NCBI GenBank assembly: GCA_005880315.1
Contig: VBHB01000159.1
Location: forward strand, 1-43,741
Length of the DNA stretch: 43,741 nt
Source of the DNA: Chloroflexota bacterium
Lineage (GTDB): Bacteria; Chloroflexota; Dormibacteria; Dormibacterales; Dormibacteraceae
Direction: 5' to 3'
Made by a program: the position numbers and the translations under genes. Each line of letters starts with the position of its first letter. Positions within the stretch are counted from its first letter, which is position 1. Shown piece by piece: positions 33,769 to 42,785 of the stretch. The notes beneath the pieces are model-generated. The model worked only from the letters and a program-made list of their open reading frames with translations. It was not told the DNA's origin and ran no database searches.

Positions 33769-35055
33769 ATGGTTCGAGCTAGGGGACTCGGAGTCCTCAT
33801 CGTTGCAACGTTCGTCGCTTTCGCCTGCGGAGGCGGAGGCGGCGGAACCAACGGGTCGAAAGGCACGATCAAGATCGGGTCCGACCTTCCGGTGTGTACC
33901 GTCGGCGGCCAGTCGACCGCCAACGGGGTCAAGTTCGCCGTCGACCAGAAGAACAGCTCCGGCGGGGTCAACGGCTTCACGATTGCGTACCAGAGCTTCG
34001 ACGACTGCCGGCAGGCGGCCTACTCGGCCGACGCCGGGGTCGAGAACGTGCAGAGCATGTTGGGCGACTCCAAGTTCCTGGGCATGATCGGCCCTTACAA
34101 CTCCGCTGTGGCCAAGGCCGAGATCCCGATCGCGGCCCCGGCGCACTTCACAATGATCAGCCCGTCCAACACCAACCCCTGCCTGACGAAGGACCTGTCC
34201 AGCTGCTCGTATCACCCAAAGGATCTTCGCGCGGGTAACGCCAACAACTACTTCCGCGTCGTGACCACGGACGACTACCAGGGTCCCGCGATGGCGACAT
34301 ACGCCTACAAGACCCTCAACATCAAGAACGTCGGCGTGCTTGACGACAGCACCGTCTTCGGCGTCGGCATCGCCGACACCTTCTCGGCGCAGTTCAAGAC
34401 GTACGGCGGCACCGTGACACGAAGCAGCTACAAGAAAGAGCAGACGAGCGACTGGCGCTCGATCCTGCTCAAGTTCAAGGCCGCGGGCGCAGCAGGCGTC
34501 TACGTCGGCGGCACGGACGACCAGAACATCTGCATCCCAAGGGCGCAGATGAAGCAGATCGGCTGGGACGTCCCCTACATGGGCGGTGACGGCATCGAGA
34601 CCACCGACTGCATCAACCAGGCGGCGGGCAACGAGGTCAACATCAACGCCACGTCGGCAGGCGCCGACGCCACCCAGATCCCGGGCGCGAAAGGCACGAT
34701 CGACGCGTTCCGCAAGGCCTTCCCGGGCCCCAACGACTTCGGCGGATACACCATGCAGGCGTACGACGCCGCCAACGCGCTGATGGCAGCCATCGGCCGG
34801 GCGGTCAACGATGCCAACGGCGGCACGCCGACCCGTGACCAGGTCCGGGCCGAGATGGCCAAGACCAAGGGCTTCGTCGGCGTGATCGGCACCTACGACT
34901 TCGACGAGAACGGCGACAACAGCCTGAAGATCGTGTCCATCTACACGGTCGAGGCCGTCTCCGACCCCGCGCAGTCCACCGGCGTCTGTGGCAAGACCGC
35001 TGCCAAAGACTGCTTCATCTGGAAGGCGCAGTTCGACTTCGCCAAGGGCGCCTAG
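33769..35055 (+). CDS. Branched-chain amino acid-type ABC substrate-binding lipoprotein (second copy, probably the main one)
   Basis: 428 residues. The lipoprotein signal ends in AFAC with Cys20, followed by a glycine-rich linker. The binding domain begins GTIKIGSDLPVCTVGGQST and includes FLGMIGPYNSAVAKAEIPIA, FTMISPSNTNPCLTK, VGVLDDSTVFGVG, YVGGTDDQN and YDAANALMAAIG (read in parts), typical of LivJ-type receptors. Several Cys pairs could form disulfides. The ATG at 33769 has a strong AAGGGGGA ribosome site 5 nt upstream; the open frame upstream has no signal sequence. A 12-bp hairpin follows the stop, before the permeases, as often seen when the binding protein must be made in excess. Confidence 0.92.
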   Translation: MVRARGLGVLIVATFVAFACGGGGGGTNGSKGTIKIGSDLPVCTVGGQSTANGVKFAVDQKNSSGGVNGFTIAYQSFDDCRQAAYSADAGVENVQSMLGDSKFLGMIGPYNSAVAKAEIPIAAPAHFTMISPSNTNPCLTKDLSSCSYHPKDLRAGNANNYFRVVTTDDYQGPAMATYAYKTLNIKNVGVLDDSTVFGVGIADTFSAQFKTYGGTVTRSSYKKEQTSDWRSILLKFKAAGAAGVYVGGTDDQNICIPRAQMKQIGWDVPYMGGDGIETTDCINQAAGNEVNINATSAGADATQIPGAKGTIDAFRKAFPGPNDFGGYTMQAYDAANALMAAIGRAVNDANGGTPTRDQVRAEMAKTKGFVGVIGTYDFDENGDNSLKIVSIYTVEAVSDPAQSTGVCGKTAAKDCFIWKAQFDFAKGA

Positions 35056-35075
35056 CCCAACCACCGAAACTATCG

Positions 35076-35104
35076 AGGGAGGAGGCCCGTACGGCCTCCT
35101 CCCT
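35076..35104 (+). terminator. Strong hairpin between the binding-protein gene and livH
   Basis: AGGGAGGAGGCC (35076-35087) pairs perfectly with GGCCTCCTCCCT (35093-35104) around loop CGTAC. No T run follows, so it is more likely a partial terminator or a 3' stabiliser of the binding-protein mRNA than a full stop. Confidence 0.6.
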
Positions 35105-35113
35105 GCATAACTG

Positions 35114-35120
35114 AAGGAGG
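35114..35120 (+). promoter_or_regulatory. Ribosome binding site AAGGAGG that points to a CTG start for livH
   Basis: AAGGAGG is a near-perfect anti-16S match. The in-frame codon at ideal distance (5 nt) is CTG at 35126. The next candidates, TTG 35177 and ATG 35192, are over 55 nt away and lack a Shine-Dalgarno sequence. Confidence 0.6.
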
Positions 35121-35125
35121 AAACG

Positions 35126-36190
35126 CTGGACGCGGGCGCATTCGTAACCGGGGCTGCCAGGCTCAGACGGGCGTGGTTGGGCCGGATCGGCATGAGCGTC
35201 GGCGACCTCGGCTTCTTCCTCATCGTCGCGATCGCCCTCGTGCTGCTGGCGGGAGAGGCGGTCGCGCACCCCAGCCAGTTCGCCCAGGTCCTCGTCTTCG
35301 GGCTGGCCGACGGGGCGATTTACGCGCTGGTCGCGCTCGGGTACACGATGGTGTACGGCATCATCGAGCTCATCAACTTCGCCCACGGCGACGTGTTCAC
35401 GCTGGGCGCCTACGTCGGGGCGACCATCATGGCCTTCTTCGCGGGCGCAAGCGAAGACTCCTTCCTGGTTGCCAACCTCATCGCGCTCCTGATCACGTTC
35501 CCTGTCGTGATGCTGATCATGGGCGCGGTCAACATCACCATCGAGCGCGTCGCCTACAGGCCGCTGCGCAACGCACCTCGTCTCGCGCCGCTGATCACGG
35601 CCATCGGGATGTCGTTCCTGCTCGAAGGGATCATGTTCCTGTGGCACGGCCCGGCCACCGTGCATGTACCCGACCTGCTGCCGCATGGAGCTGGTTTTCA
35701 GACCACGATTGGCGGTGTGTTCATCTCCTTCAAAGACGTTTTCGTGGTCATCGCCGCGGCGATCCTGGTCACTCTGCTCGCCATATTCATCAACGGCAGC
35801 AAGCTCGGCAAGGCCATGCGGGCAACCGCGCAGGACCGTGACGCCTCACAGCTGATGGGCATCAACATCAACCGGACCATCGCAGCCACGTTCTTCATCG
35901 GCGCAGTCCTGGCAGGGGCCGGGGGCATGATCTGGGGCCTCTACTTCAACACCATCACTTACAACCTCGGGTTTCGAACCGGTCTCGTCGCCTTCACATC
36001 AGCGGTCTTCGGCGGGATCGGAAACATCCCCGGTGCGGCCCTGGGTGGGATGGTCATCGGCCTGACAGCGGCGTTCAGTGACAACTACATCGGCTCGAAG
36101 TGGACCCAGGTCGTCATCTTCGGAATCCTCATCGGCGTGCTCGTCTTCCGGCCCACGGGGCTGCTCGGCATGAGGGTGCCGGAGAAGTGA
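35126..36190 (+). CDS. livH: Branched-chain amino acid ABC transporter permease LivH, probable CTG start
   Basis: 354 residues from CTG 35126 (337 from TTG 35177). One of two membrane subunits of the Liv-type importer. After an N-terminal helix (FFLIVAIALVLLAG) comes the signature ADGAIYALVALGYTMVYGII and ELINFAHGDVFTLGAYVG, then RPLRNAPRLAPLITAIGMS, the EAA-type coupling region KAMRATAQDRDASQLMGIN and a late FGGIGNIPGAALGGMVIGL. About eight or nine membrane helices are expected. The 17 residues before the TTG have no stop and form a basic amphipathic stretch. The livM GTG overlaps its stop (GTGA). Confidence 0.93.
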   Translation: MDAGAFVTGAARLRRAWLGRIGMSVGDLGFFLIVAIALVLLAGEAVAHPSQFAQVLVFGLADGAIYALVALGYTMVYGIIELINFAHGDVFTLGAYVGATIMAFFAGASEDSFLVANLIALLITFPVVMLIMGAVNITIERVAYRPLRNAPRLAPLITAIGMSFLLEGIMFLWHGPATVHVPDLLPHGAGFQTTIGGVFISFKDVFVVIAAAILVTLLAIFINGSKLGKAMRATAQDRDASQLMGININRTIAATFFIGAVLAGAGGMIWGLYFNTITYNLGFRTGLVAFTSAVFGGIGNIPGAALGGMVIGLTAAFSDNYIGSKWTQVVIFGILIGVLVFRPTGLLGMRVPEK

Positions 36191-37421
36191 GCGAGCCCAC
36201 CACTGTGAAGAAACCCGGCTCCTTGTGGGCCCGCCTGCACCTGCGCGAACGCATCAAAGACAGAGACACCGCCATCTATGGGGTCCTCCTGGTCGTCGTG
36301 CTCGTGTGGCCGATGTCCACCTATTACGCAACCGGTAGCTCCTTCCTGACGTCGCAAGCCGCGCACGCCGGCACCTGGGTGTTGCTTGCCATCGGGCTGA
36401 ACGTCGTGGTCGGCTTCGCCGGCCTGCTCGACCTGGGTTATGCCGCGTTCTTCGCCATCGGCGCGTATTGCTACGCCCTGTTCGCTTCCTTTCAGCTCCA
36501 ATCCTCCCCCCTCCACCACGCCTATCACCTGCCGTTCTGGCTGATGCTGTTCGTGGGGATGTTCGTCGCGGCCGCGGCCGGCGCCATCCTCGGCTTCCCG
36601 ACGTTGAGACTCCGCGGCGACTACCTCGCCATCGTCACGCTCGGCTTCGGTGAGATCGTGCCGCAGCTGTTCCTGAACCTCGACCAGTGGACCGGCGGCA
36701 TCAACGCGATCGGCAGCATCGACCAGCCTTCATTGCCGGGCTGGATCACCGGGCCGTGGGCCGGCGCCACCAGCATCGCGATCCTGCCGAACTTCAACTT
36801 CTCCTATGACCCCACCGCCTATTACGTCCTCGTCGTGATCATGATCATCATCGCGGTGGTCCTGGTCACCAACCTCCATCGCTCGAGGCTCGGCCGAGCG
36901 TGGATGGCGATAAGAGAGGACGAGGTCGCAGCCGCGGCCATGGGCATCAACACGGTGACGACCAAGCTGCTGGCCTTCTCCATCGGCGCATCGTTCAGTG
37001 GCTTCGCCGGCGCTTATTACGGCGCGAGCTTCGGCCTGGTCAGCCCTGACAGCTTCCTGTTCGTCGTGTCGATCACGGTGCTGGTGATGGTGGTGCTGGG
37101 CGGCATGGGCAACATCACCGGCGTCATCGTCGGCGCGATCGCGATCTACTTCGTGCTCAACAACGTCCTGGTTTCGCTGCCGACCAACGCCGAGTCCTTC
37201 GCCAACGCGGTGGGGTTGGGATTCATCACCAAGACGAACGGTGACTGGCCTGGACTCGCCGAGGAGGCGCGGCGCTTGCAGTTCCTCCTCTACGGATTGA
37301 TCCTGGTCGGCATGATGCTGCTGCGGCCTCAAGGGCTCTTCCCGAGCCGGGTACGCGAGCAGGAGCTGAAGCACGACGCCGTGGTCGAGGAAGAGACGGT
37401 GGCCGAGCAGGTTCCCGCCAG

Positions 37422-37425
<4 letters not shown>
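36187..37425 (+). CDS. livM: Branched-chain amino acid ABC transporter permease LivM
   Basis: 412 residues, the second permease. A charged cytoplasmic N-terminus of about 40 residues is followed by roughly ten membrane helices. Signatures: WVLLAIGLNVVVGFAGLLDLG, AFFAIGAYCYALFA, FPTLRLRGDYLAIVTLGFGE, the coupling helix RAWMAIREDEVAAAAMGIN and VLGGMGNITGVIVGA (parts read separately). The C-terminal 35 residues are acidic and cytoplasmic. The start is GTG at 36187, fused to the livH stop as GTGA; livG likewise starts in its stop. It forms the translocation channel with LivH for substrates delivered by the lipoproteins upstream. Confidence 0.95.
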
Positions 37426-38207
<782 letters not shown>

Positions 38208-38918
38208 GTGTCCCTTCTAGAGCTGAAGGAAGTCAGCGCGTTCTACGGACGCATCCAGGCCCTGCGCAGCGTGACGCTGGAGGTCGACCAGGGCGAGGTG
38301 GTGGCCCTGATCGGATCCAACGGCGCCGGCAAGACCACCACCCTGCGAACCATCTCTGGCCTCATGCACCCCGCCGGCGGCTCCATCAACTTCGATACGC
38401 GCGACATCACGAACACGGGCCCCGAAACGATCGTCCAGCGCGGTATCTGCCAGTCACCGGAAGGCCGGCGCCTGTTCGTGCGGATGTCGGTGCAGGACAA
38501 CCTTTTGATGGGCGCATACATCCGAACGGACAAGCCAGGAATCGCCGCCGACATTGAAAGGGTGTTCACACTCTTCCCCCGCCTCAAGGAGCGCCGCACT
38601 CAGATCTCAGGGACGCTTTCGGGCGGGGAGCAGCAGATGCTCGCAATGGGGCGAGCGTTGATGGCCCGGCCGAAGCTGCTGATGCTGGATGAGCCGTCTC
38701 TGGGGCTTGCGCCGATCCTTGTCGAGACGATCTTCACCATCGTGCGCGAGATCAACGCGCAGGGGACGCCGGTGCTGCTCGTGGAGCAGAACGCGCACAA
38801 GGCGCTCGAGGTCGCCCACCGTGGTTACGTCCTGGAAACGGGTTCGATCGTGAAGACCGGGACGGGCAAGGAGCTCCTCGAGTCAGAGGACGTCCAGAAA
38901 GCCTACCTGGGAATGTAA
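38208..38918 (+). CDS. livF: Branched-chain amino acid ABC transporter ATP-binding protein LivF
   Basis: 236 residues. ABC ATPase with Walker A GSNGAGKTT, Q-loop CQSPEGRRLF, signature LSGGEQQMLAMGRAL, Walker B LLMLDEPSLGLAP, and switch His replaced by the LivF-type LLVEQNAHKAL. The ending SEDVQKAYLGM is typical. The GTG start at 38208 follows the livG stop with no gap. The gene ends exactly against the stop of the convergent membrane-protein gene (TAA 38916-38918, then the opposite stop from 38919), leaving no space for an intrinsic terminator. Confidence 0.96.
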   Translation: MSLLELKEVSAFYGRIQALRSVTLEVDQGEVVALIGSNGAGKTTTLRTISGLMHPAGGSINFDTRDITNTGPETIVQRGICQSPEGRRLFVRMSVQDNLLMGAYIRTDKPGIAADIERVFTLFPRLKERRTQISGTLSGGEQQMLAMGRALMARPKLLMLDEPSLGLAPILVETIFTIVREINAQGTPVLLVEQNAHKALEVAHRGYVLETGSIVKTGTGKELLESEDVQKAYLGM

Positions 38919-39746
38919 CTACTGCCCGGGCGGGCGGTAGCTCGAGACAAACAGGTAGATGAGGACGGCGGCGAAGGCCGCGTACTCGAGGATCACGTTG
39001 CGAGTGAAAGTGTCCTCGACCGTGTGACGGACCAGGCCTCGGTTGATATACCAGGCGAAAAGGAGCATCACCGCGAAGGGTCCCTCGGCGATGAGCAGCC
39101 AGCTCGACAGCGCCGTGATGGCCCACGCCAGGAACGTGACGACCTGGGCGACGAACAGGGCAAAGATGAAGGACCGGCGAGGAGCGATCTTGAGCCCGTT
39201 GACGCGGAAGCTGCGGTACGAGGCCAGGAACGTGATCGTGAAGATCCACACCAGCCGCAGGACGATATTGAAGGGAATCGTCACAAGCACGAGGTAGGCG
39301 CCGGCGACGACCAGGACCAGGATCGTCTCCTGCACCAATATGTGGCCTCGCTTCTCGGCGTCGCGAAGGCGCAGGTAATCGAGCCGCGCCTGGAGCACGA
39401 AGCCGGCGCCGAAGGTCGCCGTGAAAGCGAGGTACTTCCACAGCTCGGGAACCAGCACCGACAGCCCGGCCAGCGTCACCGCACCCAGCGCCACCGGGAT
39501 GTAGTGCTCGATCCGCGGAAACTCCTCGGCTCCCCGCAGGTAGCCGAGGAGCGCCGGCGAGGCGACCACGACGAGGCCGAGGGCCAGAGCCCACACCTGT
39601 CCCTGCCCGAGCAGCTCCGACTTGAAACCGAGAGCGATCGCGACCAGCACTACCCCGGCGAATACGAGGAAGGCGCGATCGCGTTCGGTCGGGATGGCGG
39701 TGGTCGTCCGCAGGTACCTGTCGTCTGAGATCGGCGGCGTCTTCAT
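38919..39746 (-). CDS. Polytopic membrane protein, unknown function
   Basis: 275 residues, about eight hydrophobic segments (roughly 25-42, 50-70, 83-99, 104-120, 138-157, 160-177, 192-212, 252-268). There is a short basic loop RLDYLRLRDAEKRGH after helix 4. No catalytic or transporter motif was recognised. The ATG at 39746 has TAGACT 12 nt upstream and only a distant GGGAGGAAG. It is convergent with livF and lies 99 nt downstream of the cupin gene, separated by a two-hairpin element. It may belong to a DUF family of high-GC Terrabacteria, but I cannot name it with confidence. Confidence 0.65.
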   Translation of the reverse strand: MKTPPISDDRYLRTTTAIPTERDRAFLVFAGVVLVAIALGFKSELLGQGQVWALALGLVVVASPALLGYLRGAEEFPRIEHYIPVALGAVTLAGLSVLVPELWKYLAFTATFGAGFVLQARLDYLRLRDAEKRGHILVQETILVLVVAGAYLVLVTIPFNIVLRLVWIFTITFLASYRSFRVNGLKIAPRRSFIFALFVAQVVTFLAWAITALSSWLLIAEGPFAVMLLFAWYINRGLVRHTVEDTFTRNVILEYAAFAAVLIYLFVSSYRPPGQ

Positions 39747-39776
39747 CGGGCGGGAGGAAGTCTAGACGACCAGTTC

Positions 39777-39833
39777 ACCTCCCCACCCCGTGGGGAGGTC
39801 GGTCCGGCCGCGAAGCGGCCCGACCGGGTGGGG
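39777..39833. repeat. Two-hairpin palindromic element, REP-like
   Basis: The first hairpin is ACCTCCCCAC/GTGGGGAGGT (39777-39786 and 39790-39799) with loop CCC. The second is GGTC-C-GGCCGC, loop GAA, GCGGCC-C-GACC (39801-39825). The element ends CGGGTGGGG (39825-39833), which could also pair with CCCCACCCCG of the first arm. Such paired hairpins closing with GGGTGGGG are familiar as dispersed intergenic palindromic repeats in other high-GC genomes. It could also end the cupin transcript. It fills most of the 99-nt gap. Confidence 0.5.
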
Positions 39834-39845
39834 CGATCCGAACTT

Positions 39846-40232
39846 TCACGAACGTGCCCGTCCGTACCGGTCCTCGAGCCGCACCACATCGTCGATCTCA
39901 GGAGTCGATACCTCGAAGATGTCCGTGTCCTCGACGGCGGTGACACGGTGGCGTATACGCGGGGGCACGTGCACAGAGTCGCCGGCGTGCATGCGCACCG
40001 ACTCGAGCTTCCCGTCGAGCGATCCCAGCTCGATGTCGACAGTGCCTTCCCTTACCAACAACCACTCGTCCTTGCGCTCGTGGTACTGCAGCGATAGCGC
40101 CGCTCCCCTGTTGACATGGATGATCTTGCCCAGGTAGCGATCGGTGATCGCCCAGCGAATCTCGTAGCCCCACGGCTTGTCGACACGAGACTCTGCCGAG
40201 CGCTTGATCTCAGGCGTGCGCGCGGAGTCCAA
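39846..40232 (-). CDS. Cupin protein, mannose-6-phosphate isomerase type II C-terminal domain-like
   Basis: 128 residues, single cupin. VDKPWGYEIRWAITDRYLGK followed by IIHVNRGAALSLQYHERKDE and VREGTVDIELG then HAGDSVHVPPRIRHRVTAVED matches the isomerase domain normally fused to the C-terminus of bifunctional guanylyltransferase/isomerase (AlgA/ManC type). Metal ligands are expected among QYHERKDE and the late HRV histidine. The reaction would be fructose-6-phosphate to mannose-6-phosphate. The start is a TTG (40232, or 40235) overlapping the mutase gene end by 23 nt; GAGG lies upstream. With a single-domain manC two genes away, this looks like a split form of the fused enzyme. A non-catalytic cupin remains possible. 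Confidence 0.78.
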   Translation of the reverse strand: MDSARTPEIKRSAESRVDKPWGYEIRWAITDRYLGKIIHVNRGAALSLQYHERKDEWLLVREGTVDIELGSLDGKLESVRMHAGDSVHVPPRIRHRVTAVEDTDIFEVSTPEIDDVVRLEDRYGRARS

Positions 40233-41649
40233 CAATGTCCTCGAGGGCCGCGAGCCGGGCTTCGACCGCAGCTTTGTCCGCCGCCTCCGCGTACACGCGC
40301 ACGAGAGGCTCGGTGCCGCTGGCTCGCAGGAGGACCCAGCTGCCGTCCGCGAGATAGAACTTGAACCCGTCATCCGAGCGAATCCGCTCGACCGTGACTC
40401 CCGCCACCTCGCTCGGTTCGTGGCTCTCGAGCGTCTTCAAGATGCGAACACGCTCGCGATCGTACGTCTCGCGGTTGAGGTGAATGTCGTGCCTTGCGTA
40501 GGCATGCGGGCCGACGCGCTCTTCGAGACTGGCGAGGATCTGCGAAAGCGGGCGACCGAGCTTCACGATCATGTCCGCGAACAGCAGGCCGATCAGGATG
40601 CCATCTCGCTCGGGGATGTGTCCCCTCATCGCGAAGCCGCCCGACTCCTCGCCGCCGAGGACCGCGTCGGTTTCCATCATCTTCGGCGCCACGTTCTTGA
40701 ATCCCACCGGCACCTCGTACACCGTGGTGCCGAACTGCGCGGCCAGCTTCTCGGCCATGGAGGTCATGTTGACAGTCCTCACCACTGGGCCGACCATGTG
40801 CCGCACGTCGAACAGGTACAGCATCAACAGCGCATAGACCTGCAGCTGGTTGATGAAGCGCCCCGTCTCATCGATGATCCCCACGCGATCGGCGTCGCCA
40901 TCCGTGCAGATGCACAGGTCCTGCCCGCCGCCTCGCATGAAGGCCATGGCGGCATCGATGTTGGGTGGAATCGGCTCTGGGTTGACGCCGCCGAACAATG
41001 GGTTGCGCTCGCTGTGCAGCTCGACTACGGAGGTTCGCCCACCATCGAGCAGCTCCTTGATGTAGCCGTATCCCGAGCCGTACATGCACTCATGCACGAT
41101 GTGAAGGCCGGCGGACCTGACCGCGGTGAGGTCGACCATCCGTGCGATCTGCGCGTAATAGGGTGCGCGCGGGTCGTACATCGAGACCATGTCGCCTGAG
41201 GCTGCTCGGTCCGGCACGGGCACGTTTTCGAGAGCATTGATCCGCGGCTCGAGATTGGCGATCACGTCCGTGGAGGCTGAGCTTCCGGTGTCGGTCTTGA
41301 ACTTGATGCCGTTGAAGAGATACGGGTTGTGGCTCGCGGTCACCACGGCGGCGCCGGTGGCCTTGCGGTCGATGACGGTCCACGACGCCACCTGGGTGGG
41401 TGACGGCCGGTCGAACATCAGCGTCCGAACGCCGTTGGCGGCGAATACGTCGGCCACCGTGCGCGCGAACTCTTCGGAGGCGAAGCGGCAGTCATAGCCG
41501 ACCACAGCCAGCGGATCAGGCGAGCGAGACTTCAGGTATTCCGCCGACCCCTGGGCCACGCGGCGCACATTGGCGAAGGTGAAGTCGTCTGCGACCACTC
41601 CCCGCCAGCCGTCGGTCCCGAACTTGATCACATCAGCCAACGCAGTCAC
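40210..41649 (-). CDS. Phosphohexomutase (phosphoglucomutase/phosphomannomutase family)
   Basis: 479 residues. Four-domain alpha-D-phosphohexomutase: IKFGTDGWRGVV at the N-terminus, phosphoserine loop TASHNPYLFNGIK, metal loop CTDGDADRVGIID, sugar-binding loop GGEESGGF, and phosphate-binding loop RASGTEPLVRVYAEA. It interconverts hexose 1- and 6-phosphates. Between a mannose-6-phosphate-isomerase-like cupin and a mannose-1-phosphate guanylyltransferase, phosphomannomutase activity is the likely physiological role, though the family is often dual-specific. GTG 41649 is used; no Shine-Dalgarno sequence is present, and TACTCT 5 nt upstream may be a leaderless -10. The frame is open further upstream without family similarity. 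Confidence 0.9.
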   Translation of the reverse strand: MTALADVIKFGTDGWRGVVADDFTFANVRRVAQGSAEYLKSRSPDPLAVVGYDCRFASEEFARTVADVFAANGVRTLMFDRPSPTQVASWTVIDRKATGAAVVTASHNPYLFNGIKFKTDTGSSASTDVIANLEPRINALENVPVPDRAASGDMVSMYDPRAPYYAQIARMVDLTAVRSAGLHIVHECMYGSGYGYIKELLDGGRTSVVELHSERNPLFGGVNPEPIPPNIDAAMAFMRGGGQDLCICTDGDADRVGIIDETGRFINQLQVYALLMLYLFDVRHMVGPVVRTVNMTSMAEKLAAQFGTTVYEVPVGFKNVAPKMMETDAVLGGEESGGFAMRGHIPERDGILIGLLFADMIVKLGRPLSQILASLEERVGPHAYARHDIHLNRETYDRERVRILKTLESHEPSEVAGVTVERIRSDDGFKFYLADGSWVLLRASGTEPLVRVYAEAADKAAVEARLAALEDIVGLRAHA

Positions 41650-41677
41650 CGACCAGAGTAACCGTCGGGGCCACCCT

Positions 41678-41696
41678 CCCACGACTGCGTCGTGGG
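41678..41696 (-). terminator. Hairpin downstream of the guanylyltransferase gene
   Basis: CCCACGAC (41678-41685) pairs with GTCGTGGG (41689-41696) around TGC, 27 nt past the manC stop. No U run follows. A weaker ACCCCA/TGGGGT pairing lies between stop and hairpin. Together these fill the 74-nt gap. Confidence 0.35.
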
Positions 41697-41723
41697 GACC
41701 CCAGCGGAAATTTCGTGGGGTGA

Positions 41724-42785
41724 CTATAGGTAGCGGGTTTTGCGCGCGCGCCTGAGCGCGTCGACGACCTTCTTCACGTCCTGGGCTCGCGAACGCGGGC
41801 ACACCAGAAGGGCGTCTTCGGTGTCGACGATGATCATGTCCTCGAGACCTATCGCCGCCACCAGCCGGCGGTCACCGAGAACAAGGCTGCCGTGGGTGTC
41901 GACCAGCACAGCCTCGCCTTCGACGGAGTTGCCGCGAGCGTCGGGATGGACCCGATCACCAAGCTCCGACCAGTTGCCGATGTCAGCCCACTCGAAATCG
42001 CCGGGCACGAGCAGGAGACGGTCGGTTTTCTCCATGACGGTTCGATCGATGACGTCGACGGGCAGGCGGTTGTACAGCTGTGCGGCGGTCGCCTCGTCGC
42101 CCGCGTCACGTGCGGCGAGCACGCGCCGAAGCGCGCCCAGGCGCGAATGCGCATGCCGGGCGAGCTCATCGATGAAAACCGGCAGCCGCCACGCGAACCA
42201 GGCCAGGTTCCAGTAGTAGCCGCCCTCCTTCACGAACCGCTGGGCGCGCGCGAGGTCCGGCTTTTCGATGAAGCGCTTCACGCGAAGCGCACCGCGGGAC
42301 GCCCGCCCCGGCGCATGGATGTAGCCGAGGCCGGTGGATGGGAAGGTCGGCCTCAGTCCGACTGTCACGAGCGCGTCCGATGTGAGCGCCGTCCGGACGG
42401 CGCTCCGCACAGCGGTGCGAGCCCCGGGTCCTCCCCTGACCACGTGGTCCGCGGGCATGGCTACCATGGCCGCATCCGGGTCGCGGGCCACAAGGGTGAG
42501 GGCGGCGAGTCCGTAGGCATTGGTTGTGCCGCGCGCCGACGGCTCGAGGATCAGGTGCTGGTCATCGACCTCCGGTAGAACCGCCTCGATGATCTCGCGC
42601 TGTCGCACTTCGGTCAGGATGAACACGTCGTCGGCGACCGACCGTGCTCGTTCATATGTCTCGCGCAGCAGCGGCCGCCCGCGCTCGCCCAAAGGCAGCA
42701 CATGCTTGGGCGTCGAGCGGCGAGACCGCGGCCACAGCCTCGTCCCCGCCCCTCCGGCGGGGATCACCACATACGTCCGGCTCAA
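41724..42785 (-). CDS. manC: Mannose-1-phosphate guanylyltransferase
   Basis: 353 residues, guanylyltransferase domain only. It forms GDP-mannose from GTP and mannose 1-phosphate. The nucleotidyltransferase signature is [20 protein letters not shown] followed by KHVLPL. Further blocks are [32 protein letters not shown] and [13 protein letters not shown]. The isomerase cupin fused in AlgA-type proteins is missing and appears as a separate gene downstream. The start is a TTG at 42785 overlapping the metK stop as TTGA, consistent with the ATGA/GTGA junctions elsewhere; the longer open frame is metK readthrough. Confidence 0.93.
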   Translation of the reverse strand: MSRTYVVIPAGGAGTRLWPRSRRSTPKHVLPLGERGRPLLRETYERARSVADDVFILTEVRQREIIEAVLPEVDDQHLILEPSARGTTNAYGLAALTLVARDPDAAMVAMPADHVVRGGPGARTAVRSAVRTALTSDALVTVGLRPTFPSTGLGYIHAPGRASRGALRVKRFIEKPDLARAQRFVKEGGYYWNLAWFAWRLPVFIDELARHAHSRLGALRRVLAARDAGDEATAAQLYNRLPVDVIDRTVMEKTDRLLLVPGDFEWADIGNWSELGDRVHPDARGNSVEGEAVLVDTHGSLVLGDRRLVAAIGLEDMIIVDTEDALLVCPRSRAQDVKKVVDALRRARKTRYL

